Numbered from the stretch's first letter, positions 21,661-34,214 are shown. The stretch: 64,000 bases of DNA from Gnetum montanum (GCA_015680685.1 MNCI01008335.1:1229817-1293816); one strand, 5' to 3'. Notes: generated by a model from the letters alone, not told the origin. Program-made: numbers and translations.

Positions 21661-23239
21661 TAATGCAACAAATACCTTAATGGATGAACAACCACACTCA
21701 ATTTTTTAGATCTCCTCCTTCTAACTCAATCATGAAGGAGATGGCTATCCATGCTAATCATTCATATGACTTCTCAATTTTTCTATTTTTTTTACACATT
21801 TTTGTCTTTGCAATTTTTTCTTTTACATCTTTTTGATTTTAAATATTTTTCCTATTTTACATCATTTTTGTTTTACACCATCGTTAGTACATTTGAATCT
21901 TTCTTAAATATTTTTACACTTCTTTATATATTTTACTTTTTTTTGTTTGAGTGTGATTTTCAAATTTTTGCTAATAAATGTGCTTTATAACAATAAGACA
22001 TGGTGGTGCTATAGCTACTACTAATGGTGGTTTGTACTTAATGTTTTGTTTGCTAATGTCTTGTTTCTACTTTTGAATTTTTGTACTAATGGCTCAATCA
22101 TGGTTTCTTTTTCATGGAATAGGTAGTGAGTCCATGACATCCACCCATTCACAAACTCTATGATTTTCCTTATTTTGGGAGCTTGAAGTCCCTTTAATAA
22201 ATTGGTGACTTTGGTAGTTTCTAGAATTAGGAAGGATTCAAAGGTTTGTATAGGATGTGACTTCAAAAGGACTTAATACTCTTTGTACTCTTCTACTTAC
22301 TTGGGTACTTAAGTGTTTTCATAGACTTCTTACTTGGGTATTTAAGTCTTTGCATGGTGTGGTTTCCATCCAAAAAGAAAGAAAAAAACAAAATAAAAAA
22401 ATAATAAAAAGAAAAAAAACATCATGGAAATTCAAAGCACATCCCTTAGACAAACAAACAAGCTACAAGCATTGGTTGTGGAACTAGAAAGACATACTAC
22501 CCATGCCTAAAGGTGCCCTCTAACTAAGGCCCTCTCTTAGTTCCTACTTCTCTTTTCTTCCCTTTATGAAATGATGATTGTTCTATGGATGCACTCTTCT
22601 ATCTTGATGAGGTGGATTGATCTTGGAATGGCAATGTGAAGTCACTAAAAGAGATTGGTTTTGGTTTGGACTAAGGATGGATCTTCTTAGGTCATTTTAA
22701 ACACAAATCCACAAGGGACTTCTTATGATATCAATTTGAAATTCCATTCCACCTCCTCTATCATCCATCTATCCTAACCGTAATTCACCTCACTACTAAA
22801 GTCCATGTTCTTAATTTTGTGTCTTGGTCTGACGTACTTGAATTCTTAAGTAGAATCTTCTGGGTTTTGATCCTTAACTTCCATTAACCATTAATCATCT
22901 ATGGGGCCCACAGACTTCTTAGGTTGAGGTTATGCAAGGGAGAACATAGCATGTGCCTACTATGGAGAGGATCCACTTGCATATCCTTTGGTTGGGTTTG
23001 TTAGGCACCTTATTGTTAAGCATTCTTGCAATCAAAATCTTTCATATATCCATCTTCTACATCAAACCACATGCTCCTTTACATATTTTGTGTACTAAAC
23101 ACACTCTCCATCAAATTTTTCAATTTTTAAGCATTCAAAAATCCTCTTTGACGATTGTATCATATTCTTGGTTTTTTTAGGATTCCATGGATCCCAAATT
23201 CATTGAAAACATTCTTTGTATTTTTTTAAGATATTCAAA
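21661..23239 (+). mobile_element. Post-pol spacer with internal purine tract
   Basis: It begins with the decayed internal purine tract ATCATGAAGGAGATGG (about 21730) and T-rich sequence. It contains the shared blocks CATGCCTAAAGG (about 22500) and CTATGGAGAGGATCCACTTG (about 22960). Open frames at 21751-21990 and 22953-23180 are Phe/Ile-rich products of the T-tracts and are not believable genes. Confidence 0.6.
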
Positions 23240-23354
23240 ATTCAAAATTTTGTCTATGGGCTCTGTATATGGGACCCTGTCAATGGAGCAAACCCATATA
23301 TGAGGCCCCACTTACGAGGCCCCATCAACATAAAGGAAAAATAGTATATATATA
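23240..23354 (+). promoter_or_regulatory. Internal promoter-like segment before the third ORF
   Basis: A TATATATATA box at 23345-23354 is preceded by GGGACCCTGTCAATGG and two GAGGCCCCA blocks (23302-23326), the second reading GAGGCCCCATCAAC. Similar GAGGCCC and GGCCCCATTGATG elements stand upstream of the TATA box in this element's own LTRs (14492 and 26846). The segment lies about 450 bases before the third-ORF ATG and about 145 bases before the leader-intron donor. I infer a separate start site for the third ORF; no transcript evidence is available. Confidence 0.5.
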
Positions 23355-23499
23355 CGCAACCCCACTTGGAAAATTTTACATTTTCTCACAAATGCCAAGA
23401 GAGTTTTTCAATTTTTTAGAGCCCAAAACCTTCTAGAGCCCATAAATTCCTAACCATTTATCCAAATCACTTATTTCTTCAATCCTGCAACTACCAGAG

Positions 23500-23800
23500 G
23501 TAAGATCTTCATTATGGGGGCCACAAATGTGCCATTTTTGATAAAAAAAAAATTTGCCATTTTTCTAACTCCCATAAAGGTTTAACTAAGAAATCAACTA
23601 TTAAACACCAAATTATAAGAGTTAAACCTTTCCAGCAAGCTCTAGTAACATTTACAATAAAATTAATAAATAATTAATAAAATAATCAATCTACCATGGT
23701 TCAACCTTAGCCAAACTATAACTAACTAACGAGAGAAGGTATTCAAAAATTTAAAGTTATACATTATATCTACAAATCCATGGATGTGTTGTGATTGCAG
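23500..23800 (+). other. Leader intron before the third ORF
   Basis: The donor is CTACCAGAG|GTAAGATC and the acceptor GTTGTGATTGCAG|ATG, giving a 301-base intron that ends at the start codon. Both sites recur in element A. The acceptor with ATG also recurs on the minus strand at 49976. Confidence 0.65.
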
Positions 23801-26650
23801 ATGCCACCAAAAGGGAAGCACATGCAGGAAGCAAGACCATCTCAACCAAGGGAGAAATGACCTAGAACAAAAAGGGGCCAAGAATAGGCCCAAGAAGAAC
23901 TAATTGCAATCCACACCACAGGTCCTCTTAGGGAAGAGGCAAAGGTGAAATCTATCAAATAGATTTCAGAACTAGTAGCAGCAACAAAACACTCCCATCA
24001 GGATGATACACTATCATAAGAAGCAAATCTCTAAGTGACCTTCATAGAAGCTTTCCTGAATCAAATCAAATCGCGAGAGGTCTAGAAAATAGTGCCCCAA
24101 AAGTTAAACTTTGGCCCTTTCTTGGAGCAAACAACAAAAGAAGTGTAGGACTAGCTAAAGACCTCTCCCATGTGGGCAATCATAACTTCCACCAAGGAGT
24201 GCTACATGGGAGAGACATTCCTATTTTGGAATAATAGACAGGCTAATTCAATGGTCAAAATCAAGGACATCTCAGTGTCCTACTTAGTGTAAGCCATTGT
24301 GCAACTACTTGGGTTGCTAGAAATAGGGGCAAGTCTTGCTAAGATCCTAATGCATGTGGATCCCAACATCAAGAAAGAATGGATGCAACAATGTTATGGC
24401 TTCGAATGTAATGATTTTAGTGTGCTTACATTGATAGAGAGGATCCACTACAAGATTGTAGCCTTCCACCTTAGTCCAAATATATCACTACCTTCTTTGC
24501 CTGAGCATGCGTCACTCTAAGTGGGAGATTCCCCATCAACCTTTCACAACTGATCTATTTAGAGATGAAGAAGTGATTTAAAGAAAATGAATGTGGAAGG
24601 AAGGCACTCCCGTTTCCATGCCTCATCAAGAAACTCTATCGAAGGGTAGGAATAGTTTATTACATTAATGACATTGTCAGGCATGTTTCAGCCACCAATT
24701 GGATGGAAATGATGAAAGACAAGATGCCTGCAACGACTAACCAAAAATAGGAGCAGCAACCACCACCTCCACTTGCCACTCAAACAGCCATGCTAGACAT
24801 CATTACAATTGCCTAATGGTTGTGTGAATACTAAGAATGAATCTTGAGTGAATAAGAGTAATGAGTAGGCACGAGTGGCGAGGACCCATCCATGTACAGA
24901 ACAGCAATGAGTCACCTAAATGAGGTGGCCCAAAAACTTAGCTTGATGAGTGGAGGTGGATCCATTTTCTTAGCCTAAAGAATGTAGTTCCCCACAAGGT
25001 CGAATCCGAGTGCCAGAGAGGTCACAGTATCTCTCACAAAATAATAGTCACTCCCAGAAATCTTTGGGAACACTACAACCTTCTTGGTGTGCTTGGAGGA
25101 GGGTAGGAGACTATAGTAGAAGTGGTTGCTAACCATATTGCTAAAACACTCAACACACCTACAATATCTACACCAGATATCATTGCATTCAAAGGTGTGC
25201 AGATGTTTGTAGAAACCACAAGCAACAGAATAAATGTAGCATAGCACAAAGAACTACTAGATCAACTAGTGGGAACCGAGCAATCACTTTTAGATGTCTT
25301 TGATTTTCCAAATAATATTACTGCAATCTAGTCAAAGCTGCTAGAGGCAAGGGGTAAGAATATTATCTTGGAGGGGCAACTCGAAATAGCCAAGGAGCTA
25401 AACAAATGCTTGGCTGTTGAAGTTTCTAAATTAAAAGCCTAGATTACTAACCTTGCATTTCTCAAACCAACATTAACAAGAGATGAAGCTATGAAATAAC
25501 TTTATAGTAAATTAAACAAGGTTTAGGGTGCAATGGAGACGGTGTTGTTCTACTGATTCTTAGCAAAGGCCACACAACATAAGATTTAAAAGGCCTTATA
25601 TTAGACCCACCAAGAGAATGTATAGTTGACCAAAGAGAACCATCACCTGCAGAATGTTGATGAGTGCAAGCAACAATTAACCAATTTCATCCATCAACAG
25701 CAAGAGCAATTGGCCAAAGCAAACACAAAACTAAGGAGATTGGTAGTAGAAAATAAAAATCTCTCCATGGAGAAGGTCTGCACCCTTCACCAAAAAACTC
25801 CAATTGAGGTAGCCACCTAGAAATTGGAGACTCTCAAATTTGAGAGACTCAAGGACCATTATAGAGAATAGGTTAGTCTATGAAAGGATGTAAATGAAAA
25901 ACACATCTAGTTGGTAAAGGTGAAAGTGAATGAGACCCTTCAACAACTCCAGCAGGAGAAAGAAGTGTAGCAACCTATCATTGATGGGATAGATGCCTAA
26001 AACAAAGTGGAAATTCACATGAAGGAGTTGCAAATTGAGGAGATGACAGAATACATGAAGGTCACCAATCTTTGTTATGAAAATCTAGCCATGTTGATTA
26101 CCAAATAGCCATGGTTAGAACTTGAGAAATAGATGGCTAGCTCAGACTTATTTTACAAGTTTGAGTTCAAGCATCACAAAGACACCAAGCAAAAGCTTGT
26201 GGTGGCAAACATTGAATTCAAAGTTCTCAAGGCACAATTCACTAATTAATTATCAATTTCTAAGAACTTGGCCAAGAGGATGAATAACTATTTGTAGAAC
26301 GTAGTCAGGGCATTCGATATCCAACATAAATAGTTTGCTACCTAGTTTGTCAATGTGAAGGAAATGTTCTTGATAATGCCCTATCCATGGGATGTCCTCA
26401 TTCCAGCCCACATTGATGATGCCACATGGACTATAAATGATCCTTGAAGTAAGGATGAGAAGATGAAGGCATTACTAGATGCCTTTCATCTTCCATTAGA
26501 GGTTACAACTATCATAGGATAGCCATAGTCACCTCAGCTACCACATGTGCCTGAAGCTAGTGAAGGTCCTTTAGAACCTTAGGAGCCTCCACCGCTTAGG
26601 ACTGTTTGATCTTCTCCATCATCTTCATGCCACCAGAGGATGTGCTATGC
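23801..26650 (+). pseudogene. Third ORF (coiled-coil transposon protein) of the pol-bearing element
   Basis: The start is ATGCCACCAAAAGGG at the splice acceptor, giving a basic, Pro/Lys-rich N-terminus. The first third holds a helical domain with IVQLLGLLEIGASLAKILMH and SVLTLIERIHYKIVAFHLSP (24295-24490). It aligns with LTLEERIYFKIGMYH in the minus-strand copies and resembles the putative plant transposon protein domain of Athila third ORFs. A long coiled coil follows (about 25330-26300; for example QQQEQLAKANTKLRRLVVEN). The C-terminus has MFLIMPYPWDV (about 26365), then KMKALLDAF and a Pro-rich tail. Many TAG codons interrupt it. No signal peptide or membrane segment is evident, so an envelope role is not supported. 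Confidence 0.7.
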
Positions 26651-26827
26651 AATTTTCTATAGTCATGTCATGGTGTTTAATTTTGTGTCATGAACACCAC
26701 AATTTTTTGTAATGTGTCGATTTGCACACTCAAGCACTCAGTTTTGTTATATCAATTTGTTTTGTTAAGAGTCAATCAATAATCCCATACCTTTCCAACT
26801 TTGTAAGGGAACTTAAGGACAAGTTTT

Positions 26828-26845
26828 TATTCAATCCTGGGGATA
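26828..26845 (+). other. Decayed polypurine tract
   Basis: TATTCAATCCTGGGGATA stands where sister copies have TAGTCATGGGGGTA, directly before the 3' LTR and just after the conserved ACTTAAGGACAAGTTTT block. Confidence 0.65.
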
Positions 26846-27752
26846 GGATGAGTGTCAAAGTGTCACATCAATGGCCCTCCATTAACACAACCTTGTCGAT
26901 GGGATCCCATTTACATGGTGTTACCCTATTGATAGGGCCATGTCAATGTAATGTTTGCTACATCTATGGGGCCCTATCAATGCATCCTTGTAGCAAAAAC
27001 TATAAATATGAGCTCCTAGCCTTGTTTATGCATCATTGAAGTCATAGTAGTAGTAGAGTTCTTATAGTTTGTCCATTTGAAGGTTACAATATTTCTCTAA
27101 GTACCTATAGCAAGAGTTAGAAAGTGTACGGATCTTTATTCAAGCACTGTTGCACTTGAACCACACTAGTGTGTACGACCATAAAATGAGCCTTTTGATC
27201 AAACCTTACATTTATTATTTTCATTAATTATGTTGTTAATTAAGCTAAATTAGACTTCAAGAGATTAGTTAATTAATTAAGCTAAATAGATTAAACACAT
27301 AAGTACAACCACTTCAAGCATAAACACGTATTCACTTGGTAATCCCAGTAGCATTATTGCTTAGTGTGCCCAGTAGCATAGCACTTGGTAACCCAGTAAT
27401 GGATACATGGGTTTAGGACATGTACAAAAAGTAGGACTGGATGCTTTTGTTAGGACTAGTTAGAGATTAGTTAGTTAGACTAAATTAGTGGGTAAATTAC
27501 TTCATCTCTCTACTTGAAGCACTAAAGAACATAAAACACAAAACAACAAAAATGGTATGCCTCGATTACACTTAACCATACCATGTGCATCACAAGTGTA
27601 ATTGGGAAAACAAGGAACAACTATTAGGGCAAGGTTCACTTCCTAGAAGACTAGTGTACCAAAAACTATAGAGTCCACAAAATTTGACCTAATCGCATGT
27701 GAACACTTTGTGATTCGTATGGTTGGGCATAGGGATAGCTTGCCACTCATCA
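26846..27752 (+). mobile_element. 3' LTR of the pol-bearing element (907 bp)
   Basis: It starts GGATGAGTGTC and ends CCACTCATCA. It shares U3 text (GTGTCAAAGTGTCACATCAA), the TATA box near 27000 and U5 with the LTR at 14492-15426, so the two delimit a 13.3-kb element. The flanks (GGGGT at the left, ATGAT at the right) do not match as a target-site duplication, because the left flank is itself element sequence. Confidence 0.82.
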
Positions 27753-28433
27753 ATGATTAGGGATGTCCATGTTGAAATTTTCTAATATCCTATTTTTGAA
27801 AATTGTGGTAACTAATAGTGATTGACCAAAATAAGATGAACAACTTAATGATTTTAGTTACCTCATAGCCTTTGCCATAGTACACTATCATCACCTTGCA
27901 CTTTAACGCAAACTAAGGGATCTAGAAAGGGTTGATTATTAAGGAAAATTTACCAAAATTAATGTTGATCCTTTGGTGACTATAGGTGATGCTAAAGAAA
28001 TGCCTAAGGAAGAAGGTCTTTTACCAGACACAAAAATGAAGCCAAGAGAGGAACAATAGAGGATATGCCCATGGACAAATCGTAGCTCATACAAGATTAG
28101 AGCTCAGACATCACATGTTTTTTAGATCCATGGGACAATGAGAAGAAATTTTAGTCCATCCTTCAAGAATGTTTTGCATGAATAGAGAATCATCGACATA
28201 ATAATCAAATTTGGAAGTCTACCACCACTAACAAATTTTATAATCTTCAATATCTATCTAGTCATTATGTCATTTTGTAATGCATCCACTTAAGAAAAAT
28301 TTTGTAATGTGGCACTTAGATTTAGTTTGTAGTTAGTGTCAGTCAATAATCCCATCATTTGTAATTGTTTGTAAAGAAAGCTCAGTCCTATCCTGTTAAC
28401 TTGAGGACGAGTTTTTACTTAGTCATGGGAGTA
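27753..28433 (+). mobile_element. 3' internal remnant of another Athila-like unit
   Basis: The last 220 bases carry the family's pre-LTR region (TCAGTCAATAATCCCATC, CTTGAGGACGAGTTTT) and purine tract AGTCATGGGAGTA (28421-28433). The rest contains a charged, stop-ridden coding-like block (DPLVTIGDAKEMPKEEG, about 27970-28020) that I cannot assign. Confidence 0.6.
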
Positions 28434-29405
28434 TGATGAAGAATTAGTTGGCTATGTCGATGGAATTGCATCGACGTAGCTACTTCCATGAAATCATGTC
28501 AACATAGCTACCTTAATGTAGCTGTCTTGATGTAGCTACTTCAATGCAGCTATGTCAATGCAGCCACATCAATGCATACCTGTCGATGCAATTCTGTTGA
28601 CATGATCCCGTTGATGTATGCAATGATGGATTGACGTGTATCCATCAACGCAATGTTTGTTTTTGCTTATAAATACATGTGCTCTTAGCATTTTTTGTTT
28701 AATAGAGTAGCTAAAATCTTGCAGTTTTATCTCGTAGTCTTAGAGAATAGTTAGTGAGTGCCCACAATATGGATCTAAGTCAGTTGCAAGGTGTCTTATT
28801 CAAGTGGTAATGTACCTAAACACATTCCATGAACAACAATAAGATTGAGATTTATTCTTATTCTTTGCAACACTTTTACTTAGTCTAAATTTACTTTTAA
28901 TGTAATTTAAATTCCATGTACTTAATTAATATTTATGTTTCCATGCATATTGCAAAAAGAGCGCAACCAATTTTGAGTGTAAACACATATTCACTTGGTA
29001 ATCCCAACAACGTTATTACTTTGTTCACCTAGTAGCATAACGCTTAGTAATTCCAATAGTGGATACATGGGTTCATGACATGTACAATAAGCTAAAAACG
29101 AACACTCATCGCCCGTAGGCTAGTTTAGACTTTATCTTTATGTTATTAATTAGATTAAATAATTAATTTCTCTATTATCGTTAGGAGTAGCATAAGGCTA
29201 AAACAACATCAAGAATCATATGCCTCAATCTGGACTAAACCATATGTGACAAACCTACCTCTAATCCAAGTGGGAAGATAATGATCTATGATTAATGCTT
29301 AATGATCTAGATGCAAAACTAGTCCCATCCACAAAATTCAACTGGATCATGCATGAATGCTTGTGATTCATATGGTTGGGCGTAGGGGGTGCCCACCGCT
29401 CATCA
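28434..29405 (+). mobile_element. 3' LTR with a GATGTAGCTA-rich U3 (972 bp)
   Basis: It runs from TGATGAAGAATTAG to CGCTCATCA. U3 (28452-28655) contains about a dozen short units of the type TCAATGCAGCTA or TCGATGGA, many of them inverted. TATAAATA lies at 28668-28675. U5 agrees with the other Athila-like LTRs. The right end joins an inverted element directly. Confidence 0.82.
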
Positions 29406-30310
29406 CTAGCCTTTCTATCCAAGATTCAAACCAAGTCTAGACCACATTCTAGTGACATCGCATCATTTCATCTCTTGGAATTACAATCATGAGACCATCA
29501 ATGTTGCAAGGAGTATTGTCACTTGGCGTATTGTCTAAGGAAGGAGTTTGATTCATAGCACTTATTTTTATTTTTATTTTTAGATTTCTGAGAAGCTTCC
29601 TACCTTTAGGCATGGGTAACATGTCTTTCCAATGGGACCCCCAGAAATTTATTTTTTGCTCTTTTATTTTTATGTATATCAACCCTTTTAAGAGAGCACT
29701 TATTTGACTCTTACTCCCATCTTTCGTTAGATCTACGAGGATATAATACAACCTTAGCAACATAATAGAACTCACAATGGTAATCCAAAAGAATCCACAA
29801 ACCCCCTTGATTTCACACTCTTTACATTCCCTCTTGGTTCACTTTTTGGTCCAGGCATAATGATCACAAGTTTATTCTTAGTTGTATGATGGAAAAGAAT
29901 ATCATTATGGCCATGCTAAGAACCTCTTATTAATGGAATAGATGGATGGATGGTGTGGTCTCACTATTCAAATAATTAGTCCCTTATGACTTGATAACAT
30001 AGAGAAATCTTCACCTTATTAGACTACATCTTGACTTTATTTGTAATGTGTCTTATTAGTAATCAAAATTATTTACAAATGGTTTTTAAAAAGTATAAAA
30101 GAAATAAAAAAATAGTAAAAAATTATGAAAAAATGTAAAGAATGAAAAATGCTAAAAGAATTGAAAGTGTAAAAGAATGTCAAAAATTTAAGAAATGAAA
30201 AGCATCAAAGAATGGGAAGAATTTTATCAAAGAATTAGGAAAAGTAAAAAGAATTGTAAAACAAAAAATGGAAAAGCACTTAGTAATTCCTGAATCAGGA
30301 TAAGGCATCT
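29406..30310 (-). mobile_element. Post-gag tail of inverted Athila-like unit
   Basis: The text from 29406 (CTAGCCTTTCTATCCAAG) parallels 51170 onward in the complete minus-strand element, including the CATGCCTAAAGG block in reverse (about 29605). No ORF is credible. The unit is cut at the LTR at 29405 and has lost its third-ORF side and 3' LTR. Confidence 0.65.
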
Positions 30311-33070
30311 TCCCCACAACTAAACTCATGGATGAGTATTCAGAAGATGCTCCCTAGATCTCCTAGATCATACACTCTAAGTGGTTCATGTACTGTTTTT
30401 ATTGATTTAACCTTTTATCTAAGTGTTTGTCTAAGTCTAAGTATTTGTTTTCTTTTTCTTTTGGTGTATGATCATGAGCTATTAATTTCATGTTTAGGTC
30501 CTTAGTTGGAGTCATTTTCTTAGATTGGGAATTAGTAAGTGATTCAAATTTTTCCATGCATGTTTTAAATAATTTTTGCTTCTCAGTTAGTGGCCACAGG
30601 GTGTCCTTTGGTTTAGTGGCCTCTGCTCCTTCTTTTGCATGCACTTGTTTTTCACTATTGTTGTGGACTAGTGTAAGGATTGTGTTGACATTATGAATGA
30701 TTGGTCCACAACTGCACCCTTCCTTTTCAATAGTAATGCATGGAATTACTTGTCTCTTCATAGTAACAAGTTCATCTATTATGTTTTTGCATTGGAGTGG
30801 CAATGGGTATTGGATCTTGCATCAGATTGGGAGACATTGTTTTAGTAAGGAAGGGTATTACACTAGGTTGACCTTGTATTGGTTTTAATGAGTTAGTAGG
30901 TCTATGCATTTTCTGCTCATGTGTGGAAACTATCCTAAAGAAAGGACGTTTTCAAAATTGTGGTTGAGATCAACTAGCATTATCATTTACATGTATGTTT
31001 GTAGCACAAGAGGTATTCTTCTGTTGATGTTGTGGTACTAATCCTTCTTATGTTGTTCGAGGTGACATATGGTGGAGGGAAGTATGAGAACATTGAGGAT
31101 GTCATGGAGGATAAGAGGTTTGAGATGATGATCCCATAGGAGATGCTATGAGTTGATGATATTTGGGAGTGATAGTAATGATTCATGGTGAAGAAGTAGA
31201 ACCATTTGGAGAAACAGGTTGTTGAACATAGTAGTCATACTGGTCCAGTTGGCAATAGGGGTATTGTTGGTTTGTTGATGGCATCCCCCATGACTGTGGG
31301 TTTTTCCACTATGATTGATAAGAAGTTCCACTAGAATAGTACGATTGGTTGTAGGATTATCTATAATTACCTTGTGAATAAGGTAATTTCCTAGGCATTT
31401 GCTTTTGTATGAACTTGGGATTCAAAGTAGAAGCCCAATACTCATGTAGATGTAACATGACTGGGCAATAGCCCTTTGAATGGTCATATTGGTAGATGTC
31501 ACATCCATCATTCTCTTTTGTGGTTAAGTCTACGGCTTCTTCTCCTACAACTATTTTCCCCTTTTTCTGATAAGTGTTCCAACCTACTTCTTTGTTCTTT
31601 TTCCTCTTCTTATTTTGATTGCTTGATTTTTTTTGTGATACCTTTTCCTTTATGGTTTTCACAGAGGTTGTGACTTTTTCATTCATTAACTCCCACATCT
31701 TATCTATCCTTGCTTTAAGCTTAGTAATAGATTTTTGTATTGGCAAGGTTTGTTGTGAAATCACCTCATCAAGTGCTACCTCTTTTTCCTCATCATAGAC
31801 ATGGACCCCTTTCTTTTGAAGATTTGAATCCTAGTTATATTCCTCTACATTCTCTCACTTACATAGCTATCCTTCTTCTTTTGCCACCTGTTCAATTAGC
31901 CTTTGTATCTAATGGGCTTTCAATTTGGATAACTAACCTTGGGCATAAACCCCAAGGGTATCTTTTTTTTTTGTTACGAAGCCCATCTATGATGTGGAGA
32001 AGATGCTCTTTTTGAGAGAAATAATGACCTAGACATCTATGTAGTAGGGAATAGTATTTATTGAAGGTCACATCTAAGGATTCATGTTTTTCTTGCCTCC
32101 ATCCTTGGATTTGTTTTCTCAAGTTAGCCACTCTCACATAGGTTTGGTATTTCTCATTGAAGAGTTCCAGCATTGTGGACCATCAATACATTGAATATGG
32201 TTTCAATGATCTATACCAACTTTTAGCTTTGTCTATTAGTGTCCAAGGAAAAAGCTTAAGATTTTTCCACCCACTCTCGATGTTCTGCAAGGTGCAGACA
32301 TCATGGAAGGATTGTAAGTGATGTTTTGGATCAAAGTTATAGCCTCCCACAAATTTAGGGATGTTATTCATATCAAGCCTTTTTATGCAACTTTCGCTTT
32401 GGTGCTCATGGGGTATTTTAACTACCTCCATTATCTATGTCATGCTCTTAGTAGCCAACAAGGGTTCACCATCATCAAACATGTCACAATGATAATTTCT
32501 ATTTCTATTTGTCTAATTATGATGAACTCGTCTATTATTACTTTGATGCACTCATCTATTTCTGTTTTTATCTTTGTCTTGACCCCTTAGTATATCTCTA
32601 TTTCTATACCTATGTTCATCCTTATCAGAACTAGATGTAGAAGATGAAGAGGAAGATAGGGGACTAGGAGAATAACCATGGTTGTTATATCTCCCCCTAT
32701 GGTCCATTGATTTATCTCTTCTAGGTTTGGAGGAGGCCCTAGGCCTAAAGGCCCTCCTTATTATAGGATATACTCCATCTTCTCTAGGATTGTCTACATT
32801 AGTTGAACGTAGTCTTTGAGTGTCCTAAGGATCGAAATGAGCATATGAAACCTCTACTTGAGGTTGTTCACTCCAATTGTCTTTAGTATATATCCTATCA
32901 TTTTTTATGAGTGTTCTCATCATATGATGCATTATTAATTCTATGTGAAGAAGACATGGTTTTACTTGATAATGTGTGTAACTTAAAATATTAATATTTT
33001 CTAAAAGATAGATCATTAATACATTTATAGCGATTGTGTATAATATAACTAATCTAGATAACTAACATCA
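30311..33070 (-). pseudogene. gag of inverted Athila-like unit
   Basis: Minus strand. The N-terminal Ser/Asn-rich part starts near 32957 (MSSSHRINNASYDENT). The capsid core begins MEVVKIPHEHQSESCIKRLD (32431) with YNFDPKHHLQSFHDVCTLQN. It is followed by LFNEKYQTYVRVANLRKQIQ and LLHIIDGLRNKK (32150-31950). A zinc-knuckle-like CDIYQYDHSKGYCP lies at about 31505-31460. The C-terminal region (to 30399) includes MPLQCKNIIDELVTMKRQVI and a Lys-rich end with DLDKHLDKRLNQ. This copy has longer open stretches (up to 135 codons) than the other gags but is still frame-shifted. No pol follows; an internal purine tract is near 30315. Confidence 0.78.
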
Positions 33071-33089
33071 TCCCCAGCAACGATGCCAA
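33071..33089 (-). other. Primer-binding site (tRNA-Asp type)
   Basis: On the minus strand: TTGGCATCGTTGCTGGGGA, directly after the LTR end. Three transitions separate it from TTGGCGCCGTTGCCGGGGA. Confidence 0.82.
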
Positions 33090-33982
33090 TGATGAGCTGC
33101 AGGTAACCCCTACGCCCAACCATACGAATAACAAGTGTTCATGCACAATCCAACTGAATTTTATGGATGGGACTAGTTGTGGCATCTAAATTGTTAAGCA
33201 TTGATCGTAGGACATTGTCTTCCCACTTGGACTAGTGGTAGCTTTGTCACATATGGTTTAATATAAAGTGAGGCATATGATAATTGATGTTGTTATGCCC
33301 ATTTTACTCCTAGTGATAAACATAATTGAGAATGCAATTTAATCCTATATCTAAGTAATAAAGGTAATGTAAATCTACTCTAGCCTAGAGCAATAAGCAT
33401 CTAGTCCTAGCTTACCGTACACATCTTGGGCTCATGTAACTATTACTAGGTTACCAAGCATTATGCTACTGGGAAAACCAAGCAATAAAACTACTGGGAT
33501 TACCAAACGATAACACTTAAATGCTTGAAACCAGTTGTACTCATTCCACTTTACTAATGAACAAGAAAGTAAAGTACTTGGAAATGTAAATGATTAAACT
33601 AAAAAAATAGTAAAAACTATGCTAGGTAAAATAGTAAAACTAAGTAGGTGCTGTAATGATGACAAGCAATCTCGATCTTTATTTTCAAACATGAATTGTG
33701 CCCAAGTACACTTCACTTGAATAAAGATTCTGTACAACTACTCAACATCACACTACAAGTATTCACTCTATTGTTGGAATGAAAGTTCTTTAGATCGTGC
33801 ACCCAAGTGTTGTATTTTTAGGCAAGCACACATTCTACAATATTGGATATTCGATAACGTAGCATGTGATCCGATATTGTAGCTAACAAAAAATTGACTT
33901 TTTATTCAAACAGATGTGCAACATGCGTTGAGGCATCTGCCTCTACATGGCTACATTGATGCAGCCAACCAATACTTCATCA
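33090..33982 (-). mobile_element. 5' LTR of inverted Athila-like unit (893 bp)
   Basis: In plus coordinates it runs TGATGAGCTG to ACTTCATCA. The primer site adjoins its low-coordinate end, so it is a 5' LTR. U3 (33790-33982) contains GATATT/GATATC-type units related to those in the 46202 and 54423 LTRs. The high-coordinate flank (TAGGT) is outside the element. Confidence 0.82.
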
Positions 33983-34214
33983 TAGGTAGTGTCCAAAAAA
34001 CACAATTTCACATGGTATTGCCAGGGGCACCTTGCTTATGCTCATAACAATTTAGTGAAAGAGTTAAATAACTAATATAACAAGTTTTAAAGAAAATTAA
34101 ATTAAGGGTCTTAAATTGTTTGCATTAAATTGAAACATGAGATAGAGGAATAATAAATAACTTAAATAGACAATAAAAAATAATGGAACTATATCAAAAA
34201 GAGAAAAACCTTAG
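33983..34214. other. AT-rich flank, nothing recognised
   Basis: This is non-coding AT-rich DNA between the LTR and the CAA-rich block. I see no gene or repeat structure in it. Confidence 0.4.

Noticed and set aside
23801-26650. Third ORF as a retroviral-type envelope gene
   Set aside because: No signal peptide, transmembrane segment or furin-like site is seen; the protein is basic and coiled-coil. Its position alone is not enough.
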